From Rhyacophila brunnea (taxonomy: Eukaryota > Arthropoda > Insecta > Trichoptera > Rhyacophilidae), in the NCBI GenBank assembly GCA_022495005.1, contig JAGYXB010001005.1:1-64000 (forward strand): DNA of 64,000 nucleotides, in the 5' to 3' direction. This document shows, one piece after another, positions 1 to 11,247 of the stretch. The position numbers were made by a program, and so were the translations under genes. The stretch's first letter is position 1, and each line of letters starts with the position of its first letter. The notes beneath the pieces were generated by a model. It was given only the letters and a program-made list of their open reading frames with translations. It was not told the DNA's origin and searched no databases.

Positions 1-347
1 GAATTTTAGTTTCATATAGGCGAACACCTTTTAACGCCTGTGTGACTGAAATTAATGCCGATTGATTAAGGACAGTTCGGCGTAAGCGGCGTTTCGTCTT
101 TATGACACCGACATAAAGTTAAGTTTATGGAAATTTCGTAATTTTTAGTTTGGCATAAGATGTCAATTTGACTTAAGTAAACACTTGCTATCGGTTCATA
201 TTTGCATATAAACAATTTTTTGAAGAGGTAATGATTGTGGAGATGTCGCAACAGAACCAACGTACAAGCATGCGAAGTAAGTAATTATTTATGTATATTT
301 ATTACAGTATTAAAAAATTTAAGATATGCGAAATAAACTTGTGTGGA

Positions 348-3255
348 ATGATAACTCAATTTTATCAAAACTTATCCTCTTTTACCTTTCATTCATGGAC
401 AGCCTGCGGTTGACATCGTTTGAAAGGTAATAGGGAACAAGCGTCGAAATATAAAAACTCAATTTTATCAAAACTTATCCTCTTTTACCTTTCATTCATG
501 GACAGCCTGCGGTTGACAGCGTTTGAAAGTTAATAGGGAATAAGCGTCGAAATATGAAAACTCAATTTCATCAAAACTTATCCTCTTTTCATACATGGAC
601 AGCCTTCGGTTGACAGCGTTTGAAGGTAATGCAGATAAGCGTCGAAATATGAAAACTCAATTTCATCAAATCTTATCCTCTTTTACCTTTCATTCATGGA
701 CAGCCTGCGGTTGACGGCGTTTGAATGGAAATAGGGAACAAGCGTCGAAATATGAAAACTCAATTTCATCAAAACTTATCCTCTTTTACCTTTCATTCAT
801 GGACAGCCTGCGGTTGACAGCGTTTGAAAGGTAATAGGAAACAAGCGTCGAAATATGAAAACTCAATTTTATCAAAATTTATCCTCTTTTACCTTTCATT
901 CGTGGACAGCTTGCGGTTGACAGCGTTTAAAAGGTAATAGGGAACAAGCGTCGAATTATGAAAACTCAATTTCATCAAAACTTATCCTCTTTTACCTTTC
1001 ATTCATAGACAGCCTGCGGTTGACAGCGTTTGAAAGGTAATAGGGAATAAGCGTCGAAATATGAAAACTCAATTTCATCAAAACTTATCCTCTTTTACCT
1101 TTCATACATGGACAGCCTGCGGTTGACAGCGTTTGAAAGGTAATAGGGAACAAGCGTCGAAATATGAAAACTCAATTTTATCAAAACTTATCCTCTTTTA
1201 CCTTTCATTCATGGACAGCCTGCGGTTGACAGCGTTTGAAAGGTAATAGGGAATAAGCGTCGAAATATGAAAACTCAATTTCATCAAAACTTATCCTCTT
1301 TTACCTTTCATACATGGACAGCCTGCGGTTGACAGCGTTTGAAAGGTAATAGGGAACAAGCGTCGAAATATGAAAACTCAATTTTATCAAAACTTATCCT
1401 TTTTTACCTTTCATTCATGGACAGCCTGCGGTTGACAGCGTTTGAAAGGTAATAGGGAATAAGCGTCGAAATATGAAAACTCAATTTCATCAAAACTTAT
1501 CCTCGTTTACCTTTCATTCATGGACAGCCTGCGGTTGACAGCGTTTGAAAGGTAATAGGGAACAAGCGTCGAAATATGAAAACTCAATTTTATCAAAACT
1601 TATCCTTTTTTACCTTTCATTCATGGACAGCCTGCGGTTGACTGCGTTTGAAAGGTAATAGGGAACAAGCGTTGAAATATGAAAACTCAATTTTATCAAA
1701 ACTTATCCTCTTTTACCTTTCATTCATGGACAGCCTGCGGTTGACAGCGTTTGAAAGGTAATAGGGAACAAGCGTCGAAATATGAAAACTCAATTTTATC
1801 AAAACTTATCCTCTTTTACCTTTCATTCATGGACATCCTGCGGTTGACAGCGTTTGAAAGGTAATAAGGAACAAGCGTCGAAATATGAAAACCCAATTTT
1901 ATCAAAACTTATCCTCTTTTACCTTTCATTCATGGACAGCCTGCGGTTGACAGCGTTTGAAAGGTAATAGGGAACAAGCGTCGAAATATGAAAACTCAAT
2001 TTTATCAAAACTTATCCTCTTTTACCTTTCATTCATGGACAGCCTTCGGTTGACAGCGTTTGAAAGGTAATAGGGAACAAGCGTCGAAATATGAAAACTC
2101 AATTTCATCAAAACTTATCCTGGTTTACCTTTCATTCATAGACAGCCTGCGGTTGACAGCGTTTGAAAGGTAATAGGGTACAAGCGTCAAAATATAAAAA
2201 CTCAATTTTATCAAAACTTATCCTCTTTTACCTTTCATTCATGGACAGCCTGCGGTTGATAGCGTTTGAAAGGTAATAGGGAACAAGCGTCGAAATATGA
2301 AAACTCAATTTTATCAAAACTTATCCTCTTTTACCTTTCATTCATGGACAGCCTGCGGTTGACAGCGTTTGAAAGGTAATAGGGAACAAGCGTCGAAATA
2401 TGAAAACTCAATTTCATCAAAACTTATCCTCTTTTACCTTTCATTCATGGACAGCCTGCGGTTGACAGCGTTTGAAAGGTAATAGAGAACAAGCGTCGAA
2501 ATATGAAAACTCAATTTTATCAAAACTTATCCTCTTTACCTTTCATTCATGGACAGCCTGTGGTTGACAGCGTTTGAAAGGTAATAGGGAACAAGCGTCG
2601 AAATATGACAACTCAATTTCATCAAAACTTATCCTCTTTTACCTTTCATTCATGGACAGCCTTGGTTGACAGCGTTTGAAAGGTAATAGGGAACAAGCGT
2701 CGAAATATGAAAACTCAATTTTATCAAAACTTATCCTCTTTTACCTTTCATTCATAGACAGCCTGCGGTTGACAGCGTTTGAAAGGTAATAGGGAATAAG
2801 CGTCGAAATATGAAAACTCAATTTCATCAAAACTTATCCTCTTTTACCTTTTATACATGGACAGCCTGCGGTTGACAGCGTTTGAAAGGTAATAGGGAAC
2901 AAGCCTCGAAATATGAAAACTCAATTTTATCAAAACTTATCCTTTTTTACCTTTCATTCATGGACAGCCTGCGGTTGACAGCGTTTGAAAGGTAATAGGG
3001 AATAAGCGTCGAAATATGAAAACTCAATTTCATCAAAACTTATCCTCTTTTACCTTTCATACATGGACAGCCTGCGGTTGACAGCGTTTGAAAGGTAATA
3101 GAGAACAAGCGTCGAAATATGAAAACTCAATTTCATCAAAACTTATCCTCTTTTACCTTTCATTCATGGACAGCCTGCGGTTGACAGCGTTTGAAAGGTA
3201 ATAGGGAACAAGCGTCAAAATATGAAAACTCAATTTCATCAAAACTTATCCTCTT
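348..3255 (+). repeat. 103-bp satellite array, about 28 monomers
   Basis: Head-to-tail monomers of 103 bp (for example TGAAAG at 421 and 524). Each contains a short inverted pair, ACCTTTCA...TGAAAGGT, around a GC-richer core (GACAGCCTGCGGTTGACAGC). Divergence between monomers is a few percent, with occasional small deletions. Two variants alternate locally: monomers with GGAATAAGCG/CATACATGG recur about 206 bp apart (1046 and 1252; 2789 and 2999), which suggests dimeric higher-order amplification. No reading frame is conserved. Confidence 0.95.
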
Positions 3256-4276
3256 TCACCATTTTCATAGCAGTAAAGGAGAAATTGACAAAACAGTGAT
3301 GGATTTATCGGCATTTGGAACTAACTGTCAAATTTATCGTATTTAGGAACCCAGTAGGTGTGATTTATCGGTCTTTGTTTCTCAACGCTAACGATGAGTG
3401 ATTGAGTAGTATAGGGTAAATTAAAAACAATTATTATTTCAATAAATACAAAAATAATTTGTTAGAATGATTTCATTCATTGGTGATCTGGGAATTTTCG
3501 TCAGTAAAATAAAAATCATATTTTCACTATCAGCGTGATGAGTTGGTCCGCTTGGAAGGAAAATATATTTTGACAATAGCAAAATGAATTAGGTATGTAC
3601 CTAGGTACCTACTTACTTACCTAAAGCATCATTTTTGATTTAAAATGAATTTATATTTTGAGAATACTGGATTTGTTAAGATAAAATATTACCTATATAA
3701 AAATAATTACAAGATAAAAAAGAACTTTTTATATACAACGTTTTTAAATTCTGTTGAACCATATCAACTTGGCTTGACTTGACTAGCTTAAACGATTTAA
3801 AAAAAATTGTAAGTACTTGACAATATGTCATAATGATTTCAATAGTAAGGCACGTATATATTAATAATTTAGTTGCTAGGACCCCAGACCCCTAGCAACC
3901 GATAATGGTGTCGAAATAACTTTTCATACAAAACAGAATTAACGGAAAATGAATTCAATTCTACTTAAAGGGCTAAAAGTATTAAAAGAATGCATTGGCA
4001 TCGTGTTCTGATATATTCTAAAAGTTTCAAATGTCTAGCTAGTCGAGAAATTAGTTAAAAATCGATTGCAAGATTTGTACCTGACAAAGCATCACCGGAC
4101 AAATAAGAATACAAGCTATGAAAAACGTTGTAAAAACAACCGAACTGTTTATTTTAAAACACATTTAATAGGTATTAAACTATCACATAGGTACATATGG
4201 AAATTTAATAGTTTGTATGTTTTTATGCACCGTTAAGCTAGTTTTATTTACACATGAAAAAGAACATCCATTACAT

Positions 4277-4378
4277 AGAACTCCATTTCATCGAAACTGT
4301 CGCTTATTCCTTTAAGCCTTTCATACGTCGACGGCGTTTGAAAGGCTATCGGGAATAACCGACAAAATACAAAATGTT
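4277..4378 (+). repeat. Diverged solitary satellite monomer
   Basis: The stretch can be aligned along its length with the 103-bp satellite: AACTCCATTTCATCGAAACT at the left, CCTTTCATACGTCGAC in the middle, GGCGTTTGAAAGGC and GGGAATAACCGACAAAATA at the right. It sits alone in the unit body. It could be the ancestral sequence from which the array was amplified. In unit 2 only its right half survives (about 8505-8585) because about 100 bp are deleted there. Confidence 0.7.
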
Positions 4379-4582
4379 CAAAAGTTAAGAATTTTGGAAA
4401 AAAAATCATTCTAAATCACCCAATGGGTTGATTTTTAAAATTTGCACTTTTATAAGGTCCTGAAGATTGTGTCTAAGTGGTGGTGTTAATACTTTTTAAA
4501 AATATGACTCAATTTAAGAATTAGTGTCGCTTATGCAATTCGGTCACAAAAATAGAATCAGAAAAAAGGGTCTAACTAAAAA

Positions 4583-4650
4583 TTATAATAGCCGTACTGA
4601 GAAGTAAGAAGCAGAAATTACGTTTCATATGTAGGTAAGTTTACACATAA
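4583..4650 (+). pseudogene. Decayed THAP-type first exon in unit 1
   Basis: AATAGCCGTACTGAGAAGTA and the following TTACGTTTCATATGTAGGTA match the second half of the open THAP exon at 62256-62326, including the splice-donor region. Similarity continues about 100 bp into the intron (TATATTTTAATATCAA). The start and the first cysteine codons are not recognisable. This ties the satellite-bearing unit to the P-like THAP elements further right. The corresponding remnant in unit 2 is at 8790-8852. Confidence 0.55.
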
Positions 4651-4760
4651 TATGTGTGTGATAGTTTATTTGTAAGTATATTATTACTTATATATTTTAA
4701 TATCAAATGATGAAGTTTTTTTTATTAATAGCTTAAATTATGGATCTCTGTGTCTAATGG

Positions 4761-5320
4761 CAGTGGCGAGGAGTGGAGGTAGGCTGTTGAGATGCAACAT
4801 AAATAGTGCGCACTATACTTTTTGTCAGTCATAATTATTTGTTTTCATTGAACTAAGAATACAGGCAGATGGTGCTGTTAGTTTTAAAATTCAATTAAGC
4901 CCTGCTTTCTCCAAACCATTATAGTTCAGGTGTGCTATGCGCGACCCGACGAAAATGGTGCACTCGTTTACAGTCGTATTTATTTATTTTCGTTGAATTA
5001 AGAATACATCCTATTAATACTTTGGACGCTGAAGACGCACCTGGCGCGTAATGACCAGGCGGCCGATCGATGTAATTAACGTGCATTTTAAAGGTGGTAA
5101 TTAAAAAATCTTTAGAAAGACAGCAGCTAATAGTCGAATATTTTTTTAGTATTATATCGCTTAGATCAGTAGGATCTAATTGAATTTTAAAATCTTAGCT
5201 AAACTTAGTAAACATTGCAATTTAGAGTTCAATGAAAACTTATGTTATGTTTGACTGACAAAATTTAGTATGCACTATGTATACCCGGTATGCACAACCT
5301 ACGTCCACCCTTCGTCACTG
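4761..5320. mobile_element. Probable hAT-type MITE inside unit 1
   Basis: The ends form imperfect inverted repeats: CAGTGGCGAGGAGTGGAGGT at the left, and CCTACGTCCACCCTTCGTCACTG (about 5298-5320) at the right. CAGTG/CACTG ends are usual for hAT elements. No clean 8-bp target duplication is visible. The left 150 bp recur in reverse orientation at 33235-33382, so this sequence moved independently of the macro-unit. Confidence 0.5.
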
Positions 5321-5970
5321 AAAAGAAGACGGATATAGTTTTGGCATTCTTATCGTCTACAGAAATATAGTTAGCCGATTTATTGATTCTAAACAAATTT
5401 CCTTATTACGCCAAGCCATAGAACTTTTACTATTTCTGAGTTCCATGCGCCAAGCTCTCATTCATAAGGGCTGCGCAAGAGTATGTGTATCGTTGACATT
5501 AAATCGGGGTTCTAGGATCATAAGGGCGAAATTACAAAATGGCTGTTTTGAGTTAAATATTGCATTGTCTTGCTAGAACGCAGTTCTATTATATGTACAA
5601 AGATTATAATATGTACGAATTTTAGTTTCATATAGGCGAACACCTTTTTACGCCTGTGTGACTGACATTAATGCCGATTGATTAAGGACAGTTCGGCGTA
5701 AGCGGCGTTTCGTCTTTATGACACCGACATAAAGTTTAGTTTATGGAAATTTCGTAATTTTTAGTTTGGCGTTAGATGTCAATTTGACTTAAGTAAACAC
5801 TTGCTATCGGTTCATATTTGCATATAAACAATGTTTTGAAGAGGTAATGATCGTGGAGATGTCGAAACAGAACCAACGTACAAGCATGCGAAGTAAGTAA
5901 TTATTTATGTATATTTATTACAGTATTAAAAAAATTTTTGATATGCGAAATATACTTGTGTGGAATGATA

Positions 5971-6208
5971 ACTCAATTTTATCAAAACTTATCCTCTTTT
6001 ACCTTTCATTCATGGACAGCCTGCGGTTGACAGCGTTTGAAAGGTAATAGGGAACAAGCGTCAAAATATGAAAACTCAATTTTATCAAAACTTATCCTCT
6101 TTTACCTTTCATTCATGGACAGCCTGCGGTTGACAGCGTTTGAAAGGTAATAGGGAACAAGCGTCGAAATATGAAAACTCAATTTCATCAAAACTTATCC
6201 TCTTTTAC
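5971..6208 (+). repeat. 103-bp satellite array, 2-3 monomers
   Basis: Same monomer as the large array, with the same left junction (GAATGATAACTCAATTTTAT) and the same right junction (CATTTTCATAGCAGTAAAGG). Only copy number differs, as expected if arrays expand or contract inside a fixed unit. Confidence 0.95.
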
Positions 6209-6474
6209 CATTTTCATAGCAGTAAAGGAGAAATTGACAAAACATTGATGGATTTATCGGTATTTGGAACTAACTGTCATATTTATCGTATTTAGGAACC
6301 CAGTAGGTGTGACTTATCGGTCTTTGTTTCTCAACGCTAACGATGAGTGGTTGACAAGTATAGGGAAAATAAAAAACAATTATTATTTCAATAAATACAA
6401 AAATAATTTGTTAGAATGATTTCATTCATTGGTGATCTGGGAATTTTCGTCAGTAAAATAAAAATCGTATTTTT

Positions 6475-7823
6475 TTTAAATTTATTTATTATCATAAAAC
6501 CTAATACATTAGAACGAATCGAACATAAGTTTTGTCTTCTCTTTATCAAATAGACAAATGATTAGTAAAATAAAATCAAAAAAATATAACATGGTTAGGT
6601 AACTTAAAAAGATTTTTTAGGTAAGTGATAATAGAAAAAGATACACAAATGTAATTACCGTCTTCGCTCCTAAGCAGAGCATAGGAACCTCCACAGAGTG
6701 AAGGTTATATTAATAGACCCTTTTTTTCGAGGAATGGTTGTTAGCCATTCGCCCAACCCATTAGGCCCTTGCAATGGATCAAGCATACCATGAAAAAACA
6801 ACATGTACTTTTACACAATGTACCTATTATGTATAATTTTGACACTTTTTTATTATCAAGAATGTAATCACAATATTTTTTTTTTAAATAAACGTATTCC
6901 GAATATTATTCATGGGAGAAAAAATAGTTTTTCTAAACTAATATTCTTCACTAGATACCTAGGTACTACCACAAAACGCCATATTTTCTCTCATAGGTAG
7001 TAGTACCTACTTACCGGGCTGCTGGTTGCTTTACTAGAAAGGTTATAGCGAAGTTTTTTTTTACAAATTCGATGTATTTTGTTATAAATGTCTTGTCCGC
7101 CACTTAGTTGAAACATATTATGGACACCACTCGGCGCTTCCAAGAATCCCTGTCACTCATCAGTCTCCTTGCGTCATTCCAGCATTCCGTGGCTCCGCCG
7201 TATACACCGTGTACAGCATGGCCCCCACAAGGGAGGCTCTGGCAGGGCCCTAGCCTAGGGGCCCGGTGAGGCGAGTCCATCAGATAAGTGAGATAAACAC
7301 ACAAATCACAAAATTGCTTCCATAGTAAAAAAAAAAAAGTCGCCTGCGATTATGATTCAAATGGATGTATTAAAATATGCAAAAAACACTAAATATACAC
7401 ATTAATTTTACCGTATACACCATTTGGAAAACGCTATGTGGAGCGTCACACTGTATTTGTCCTTAGTGATAGGTAAGGGGCTCCCGCCAAAGATCCTAGC
7501 CTGGGGGCCCGGTTAAGGATGTGGGGGCCATAGCGTACAGTCCTACAAACTTATCTAAAGAATGGTCAAAAATTGAACTACGAACTACACTATGGACGCC
7601 ATTTTGAAAACGTCATTCGAATGTCAGATTGTGTCCAGCTGCGAGTCTTGATTGGGTAGTTTTCGACGGCGGCTCCCCCATCCATTCTTTAGATAACTTT
7701 GTAGGTCTGTAGATGTTATTTGGTGCCCTTCCGTTGGAATATGGTGGCTTGTAAGAAACAGGTCAGTCAGGTTGAACTTCTCTTCAGGCGTCCGCAGTGG
7801 CCGAGCTAGGTCCAACGTCGCCT
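6475..7823 (-). mobile_element. Interspersed repeat inserted in unit 2, retroelement-like
   Basis: Comparison with unit 1 (junction near 3520) shows about 1.35 kb of extra DNA here. The left edge is a T-run, as expected for the 3' tail of a retroelement on the minus strand. The segment holds CTAGGCTAGGGCCCTGCC-type motifs that recur in plus orientation at 41050-41490. A minus-strand frame at 7104-7304 ends in RRLMSDRDSWKRRV, resembling the C-terminus of some non-LTR retrotransposon polyproteins. That resemblance is weak and no reverse-transcriptase motif is present. Family unknown. Confidence 0.5.
6660..6775 (-). repeat. Diverged SINE body fragment
   Basis: Read on the minus strand it follows the body of the SINE at 50979: GGGCCTAATGGGTTGGGCGA, then AACCATTCCTCG, then CTTCACTCTGTGGAGG. 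The tRNA-like head is missing. It is older than the other copies, judging by its divergence. Confidence 0.55.
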
Positions 7824-8789
7824 CTTCACTATCAGCGTGATGAGTTGGTCCGCTTGGAAGGAAAATATATTTTGACAATAGCAAAATGAATTAGGTATGT
7901 ACCTAGGTACCTACTTACTTACCTAAAGCATCATTTTTGATTTAAAATGAATTTATATTTTGAGAATGATTTGTTAAGATAAAATATTACCTATATAAAA
8001 ATAATTACAAGATAAAAAAGAACTTTTTATATACAACGTTTTTAAATTCTGTTGAACCATATCAACTTGACTTGACTAGCTTAAACGATTTAAAAAAAAT
8101 TGTAAGTACTTGACAATATGTCATAATGATTTCAATAGTAAGGCACGTATATATTAATAATTTAGTTGCTAGGACCCCAGACCCCTAGCAACCGATAATG
8201 GTGTCGAAATAACTTTTCATACAAAACAGAATTAACTGAAAATGAATTCAATTCTACTTAAAGGGCTAAAAGTATTAAAAGAATGCATTGGCATCGTGGT
8301 CTGATATATTCTAAAAGTTTCAAATGTCTAGCTAGTCGGGAAATTAGTTAAAAATCGATTGCAAGATTTGTACCGGACAAAGCATCACCGGACAAATAAG
8401 AATACAAGCTAAGAAAAACGTTGTAAAAACAACCGAACTGTTTATTTTAAAACACATTTAATAGGTATTAAACTATCACATAGGTACATATGGAAATTTA
8501 TTCCTACAATTCCTTTAAGCCTTTCATACGTCGACGGCGTTTGAAAGGCTATCGAGAATAACCGACAAAATACAAAATGTTCAAAAGTTAAGAATTTTGG
8601 AAAAAAAATCATTCTAAATCACCCAATGGTTCGATTTTTAAAATTTGCACTTTTATAAGGTCCTGAAGATTGTGTCTAAGTGGTGGTGTTGATACTTTTT
8701 AAAAATATGTCTCAATTTAAGAATTAGTGTCGCTTATGCAATTCGGTCACAAAAATAGAATCAGAAAAAGGGGTCTAACTAAAAATTAT

Positions 8790-8852
8790 AATAGCCGTAC
8801 TGAGAAGTAAGAAGCAGATATTACGTTTCATATGTAGGTAAGTTTACACATA
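8790..8852 (+). pseudogene. Decayed THAP-type first exon in unit 2
   Basis: Near-identical to the remnant at 4583 in unit 1. It is broken by the same changes (GAGAAGTAAGAAGCAG in place of the open frame at 62300), so it decayed before the units duplicated. Confidence 0.5.
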
Positions 8853-8963
8853 ATATGTGTGTGATAGTTTATTTGTAAGTATATTATTACTTATATATTT
8901 TAATATCAAGTGATGAAGTTTTTTTTACTAATAGCTTAAATTATGGATCTCTGTGTCTAATGG

Positions 8964-9523
8964 CAGTGGCGAGGAGTGGAGGTAGGCTGTTGAGATGCAA
9001 CATAAATAGTGCGCACTATACTTTTTGTCAGTCATAATTATTTGTTTTCATTGAACTAAGAATACAGGCAGATGGTGCTGTTAGTTTTTAAAATTCAATT
9101 AAGCCCTGCCTTCTCCAAACCATTATAGTTCAGGTGTGCTATGCGCGACCCGACGAAAATGGTGCACTCGTTTACAGTCGTATTTATTTATTTTCGTTGA
9201 ATTAAGAATACATCCTATTAATACTTTGGACGCTGAAGACGCACCTGGCGCGTAATGACCAGGCGGCCGATCGATGTAATTAACGTGCATTTTAAAGATG
9301 GTAATTAAAAATCATTAGAAAGACAGCAGCTAATAGTCGAATATTTTTTTAGTATTATATCGCTTGGATCAGTAGGATCTAATTGAATTTTAAAATCTTA
9401 GTTAAACTTAGTAAACATTGCAAATTAGAGTTCAATGAAAACTTATGTTATGTTTGACTGACAAAATTTAGTATGCACTATGTATACCCGGTATGCACAA
9501 CCTACGTCCACCCTTCGTCACTG
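8964..9523. mobile_element. Probable hAT-type MITE inside unit 2
   Basis: Same 560-bp element as at 4761-5320, with the same CAGTGGCGA and CGTCACTG ends at the same position in the unit. It was therefore copied by the tandem duplication, not by a new insertion. Confidence 0.5.
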
Positions 9524-9819
9524 AAAAGAAGACGGATATAGTTTTGGCATTCTTATCGTCTACAGAAATATAGTTCGCCGATTTATTGACTCTAAACAAA
9601 TTTCCTTATTACGCCAAGCCATAGAACTTTTACTATTTCTGAGTTCCATGCGCCAAGCTCTCATTCATAAGGGCTGCGCAAGAGTATGTGTGTCGTTGAC
9701 ATTAAATCGGGGTTCTAGGATCATAAGGGCGAAATCACAAAATGGCTGTTTTGAGTTAAATATTGCATTGTCTTGCTAGAACGCAGTTCTATTATATGTA
9801 CAAAGATTATAATATGTAC

Positions 9820-10828
9820 GAATTTTAGTTTCATATAGGCGAACACCTTTTTACGCCTGTGTGACTGACATTAATGCCGATTGATTAAGGACAGTTCGGC
9901 GTAAGCGGCGTTTCGTCTTTATGACACCGACATAAAGTTTAGTTTATGGAAATTTCGTAATTTATAGTTTGGCGTAAGATGTCAATTTGACTTAAGTAAA
10001 CACTTGCTATCGGTTCATATTTGCATATAAACAATGTTTTGAAGAGGTAATGATTGTGGAGATGTCGAAACAGAACCAACGTACAAGCATGCGAAGTAAG
10101 TAATTATTTATGTATATTTATTACAGTATTAAAAAAATTTTAGATATGCGAAATATACTTGTGTGGAATGATAACTCAATTTTATCAAAACTTATCCTCT
10201 TTTACCTTTCATTCATGGACAGCCTGCGGTTGACAGCGTTTGAAAGGTAATAGGGAACAAGCGTCGAAATATGAAAACTCAATTTCATCAAAACTTATCC
10301 TCTTTTACCTTTCATTCATGGACAGCCTGCGGTTGACAGCGTTTGAAAGGTAATAGGGAACAACCGCCGAAATATGGAAACTCAATTTTATCAAAACTTA
10401 TCCTCTTTTACCTTTCATTCATGGACAGCCTGCGATTGACAGCGTTTGAAAGGTAATAGGGAACAAGCGTCGAAATATGAAAACTCAATTTTATCAAAAC
10501 TTATCCTCTTTTACCTTTCATTCATGGACAGCCTGCGGTTGACAGCGTTTGAAAGGTAATAGGGAACAAGCGCCGAAATATGGAAACTCAATTTTATCAA
10601 AACTTATCCTCTTTTACATTTCATTCATGGACAGCCTGCGATTGACAGCGTTTGAAAGGTAATAGGGAACAAGCGTCGAAATATGAAAACTCAATTTTAT
10701 CAAAACTTATCCTTTTTACCTTTAATTCGTCGACAGCCTGCGGTTAACAGCGTTTGAAATGTAATAGAGAACAAGCGCCGAAATCCATTTGTGTGTAATG
10801 AAAACTCAATTGTATCAAAACTTATCCG
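9820..10828 (+). repeat. Macro-repeat unit 3, truncated
   Basis: Third copy of the leader plus a satellite array. It stops inside a monomer near 10828, where P-like DNA begins. The 2.4-kb unit body is absent. Confidence 0.88.
10173..10790 (+). repeat. 103-bp satellite array, about 6 monomers
   Basis: Monomers here carry private variants (AGCGCCGAAATATGG and CTGCGATTGACAG, each in alternating monomers near 10360-10660), again a two-monomer pattern. The last monomer is degenerate (ATTCGTCGACAGCC, CGCCGAAATCC) and runs into a partial one. Confidence 0.92.
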
Positions 10829-11247
10829 AACCCTTAGAGACTATAGATACATCTAGACGCCACCCATTGCATTGCTATATGAAGCTGCGTGCCGTGCGTT
10901 TGGTTTGTGGGCGAGCTAACGCATTCGTGTACAAATGTATCGCAACATTTCAAAATCACCACAAATCAAAAAGTCCACTTTAGGTATTTTTCACTTTTTG
11001 TGAATTGCTGAAGAACTACTGATTTCTAACATTTCTGCGTTATCAAAATATGAATTTTATTCATTTTAAATATTCAATACTTGAAATAATATAAACTTTC
11101 ACCCTTGTAACTGTGTATTTGAGAAAACAAAAAGCTGTTTTTCTCTAATTCATCTATTATGGAATTGGCTAATTTTGAAATCTAGCAACACAAATGTTTG
11201 AGACCATATACCATTTCGCTAGTGCTCGCACTAGACATGCACTAGAC

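Larger units (their letters stand above)
1..5616 (+). repeat. Macro-repeat unit 1 (satellite-bearing)
   Basis: First of three head-to-tail copies. The opening bases recur at 5617 and 9820, and the sequence after the satellite array recurs almost base for base after 6208. The unit is about 350 bp of leader, a 103-bp satellite array, then about 2.36 kb of AT-rich DNA. That body contains a short hairpin (GTTGCTAGG...CCTAGCAAC near 3871), a diverged satellite monomer, a decayed THAP-like exon and a probable hAT MITE. It has no intact coding region. The left end may run beyond the window. Confidence 0.9.
5617..9819 (+). repeat. Macro-repeat unit 2
   Basis: Second tandem copy, with the same order of parts as unit 1. 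It differs in three large ways: the satellite array is reduced to 2-3 monomers, a foreign insertion occupies about 6475-7823, and about 100 bp covering the left half of the diverged monomer are missing near 8499. Elsewhere differences are sparse single bases, so the duplication is fairly recent. Confidence 0.9.

Noticed and set aside
348..3255. Resemblance of the 103-bp array to a CRISPR array
   Set aside because: There are no short conserved repeats with unique spacers; the entire 103-bp unit is conserved, the setting is eukaryotic, and no cas-like genes are present. It is a satellite.
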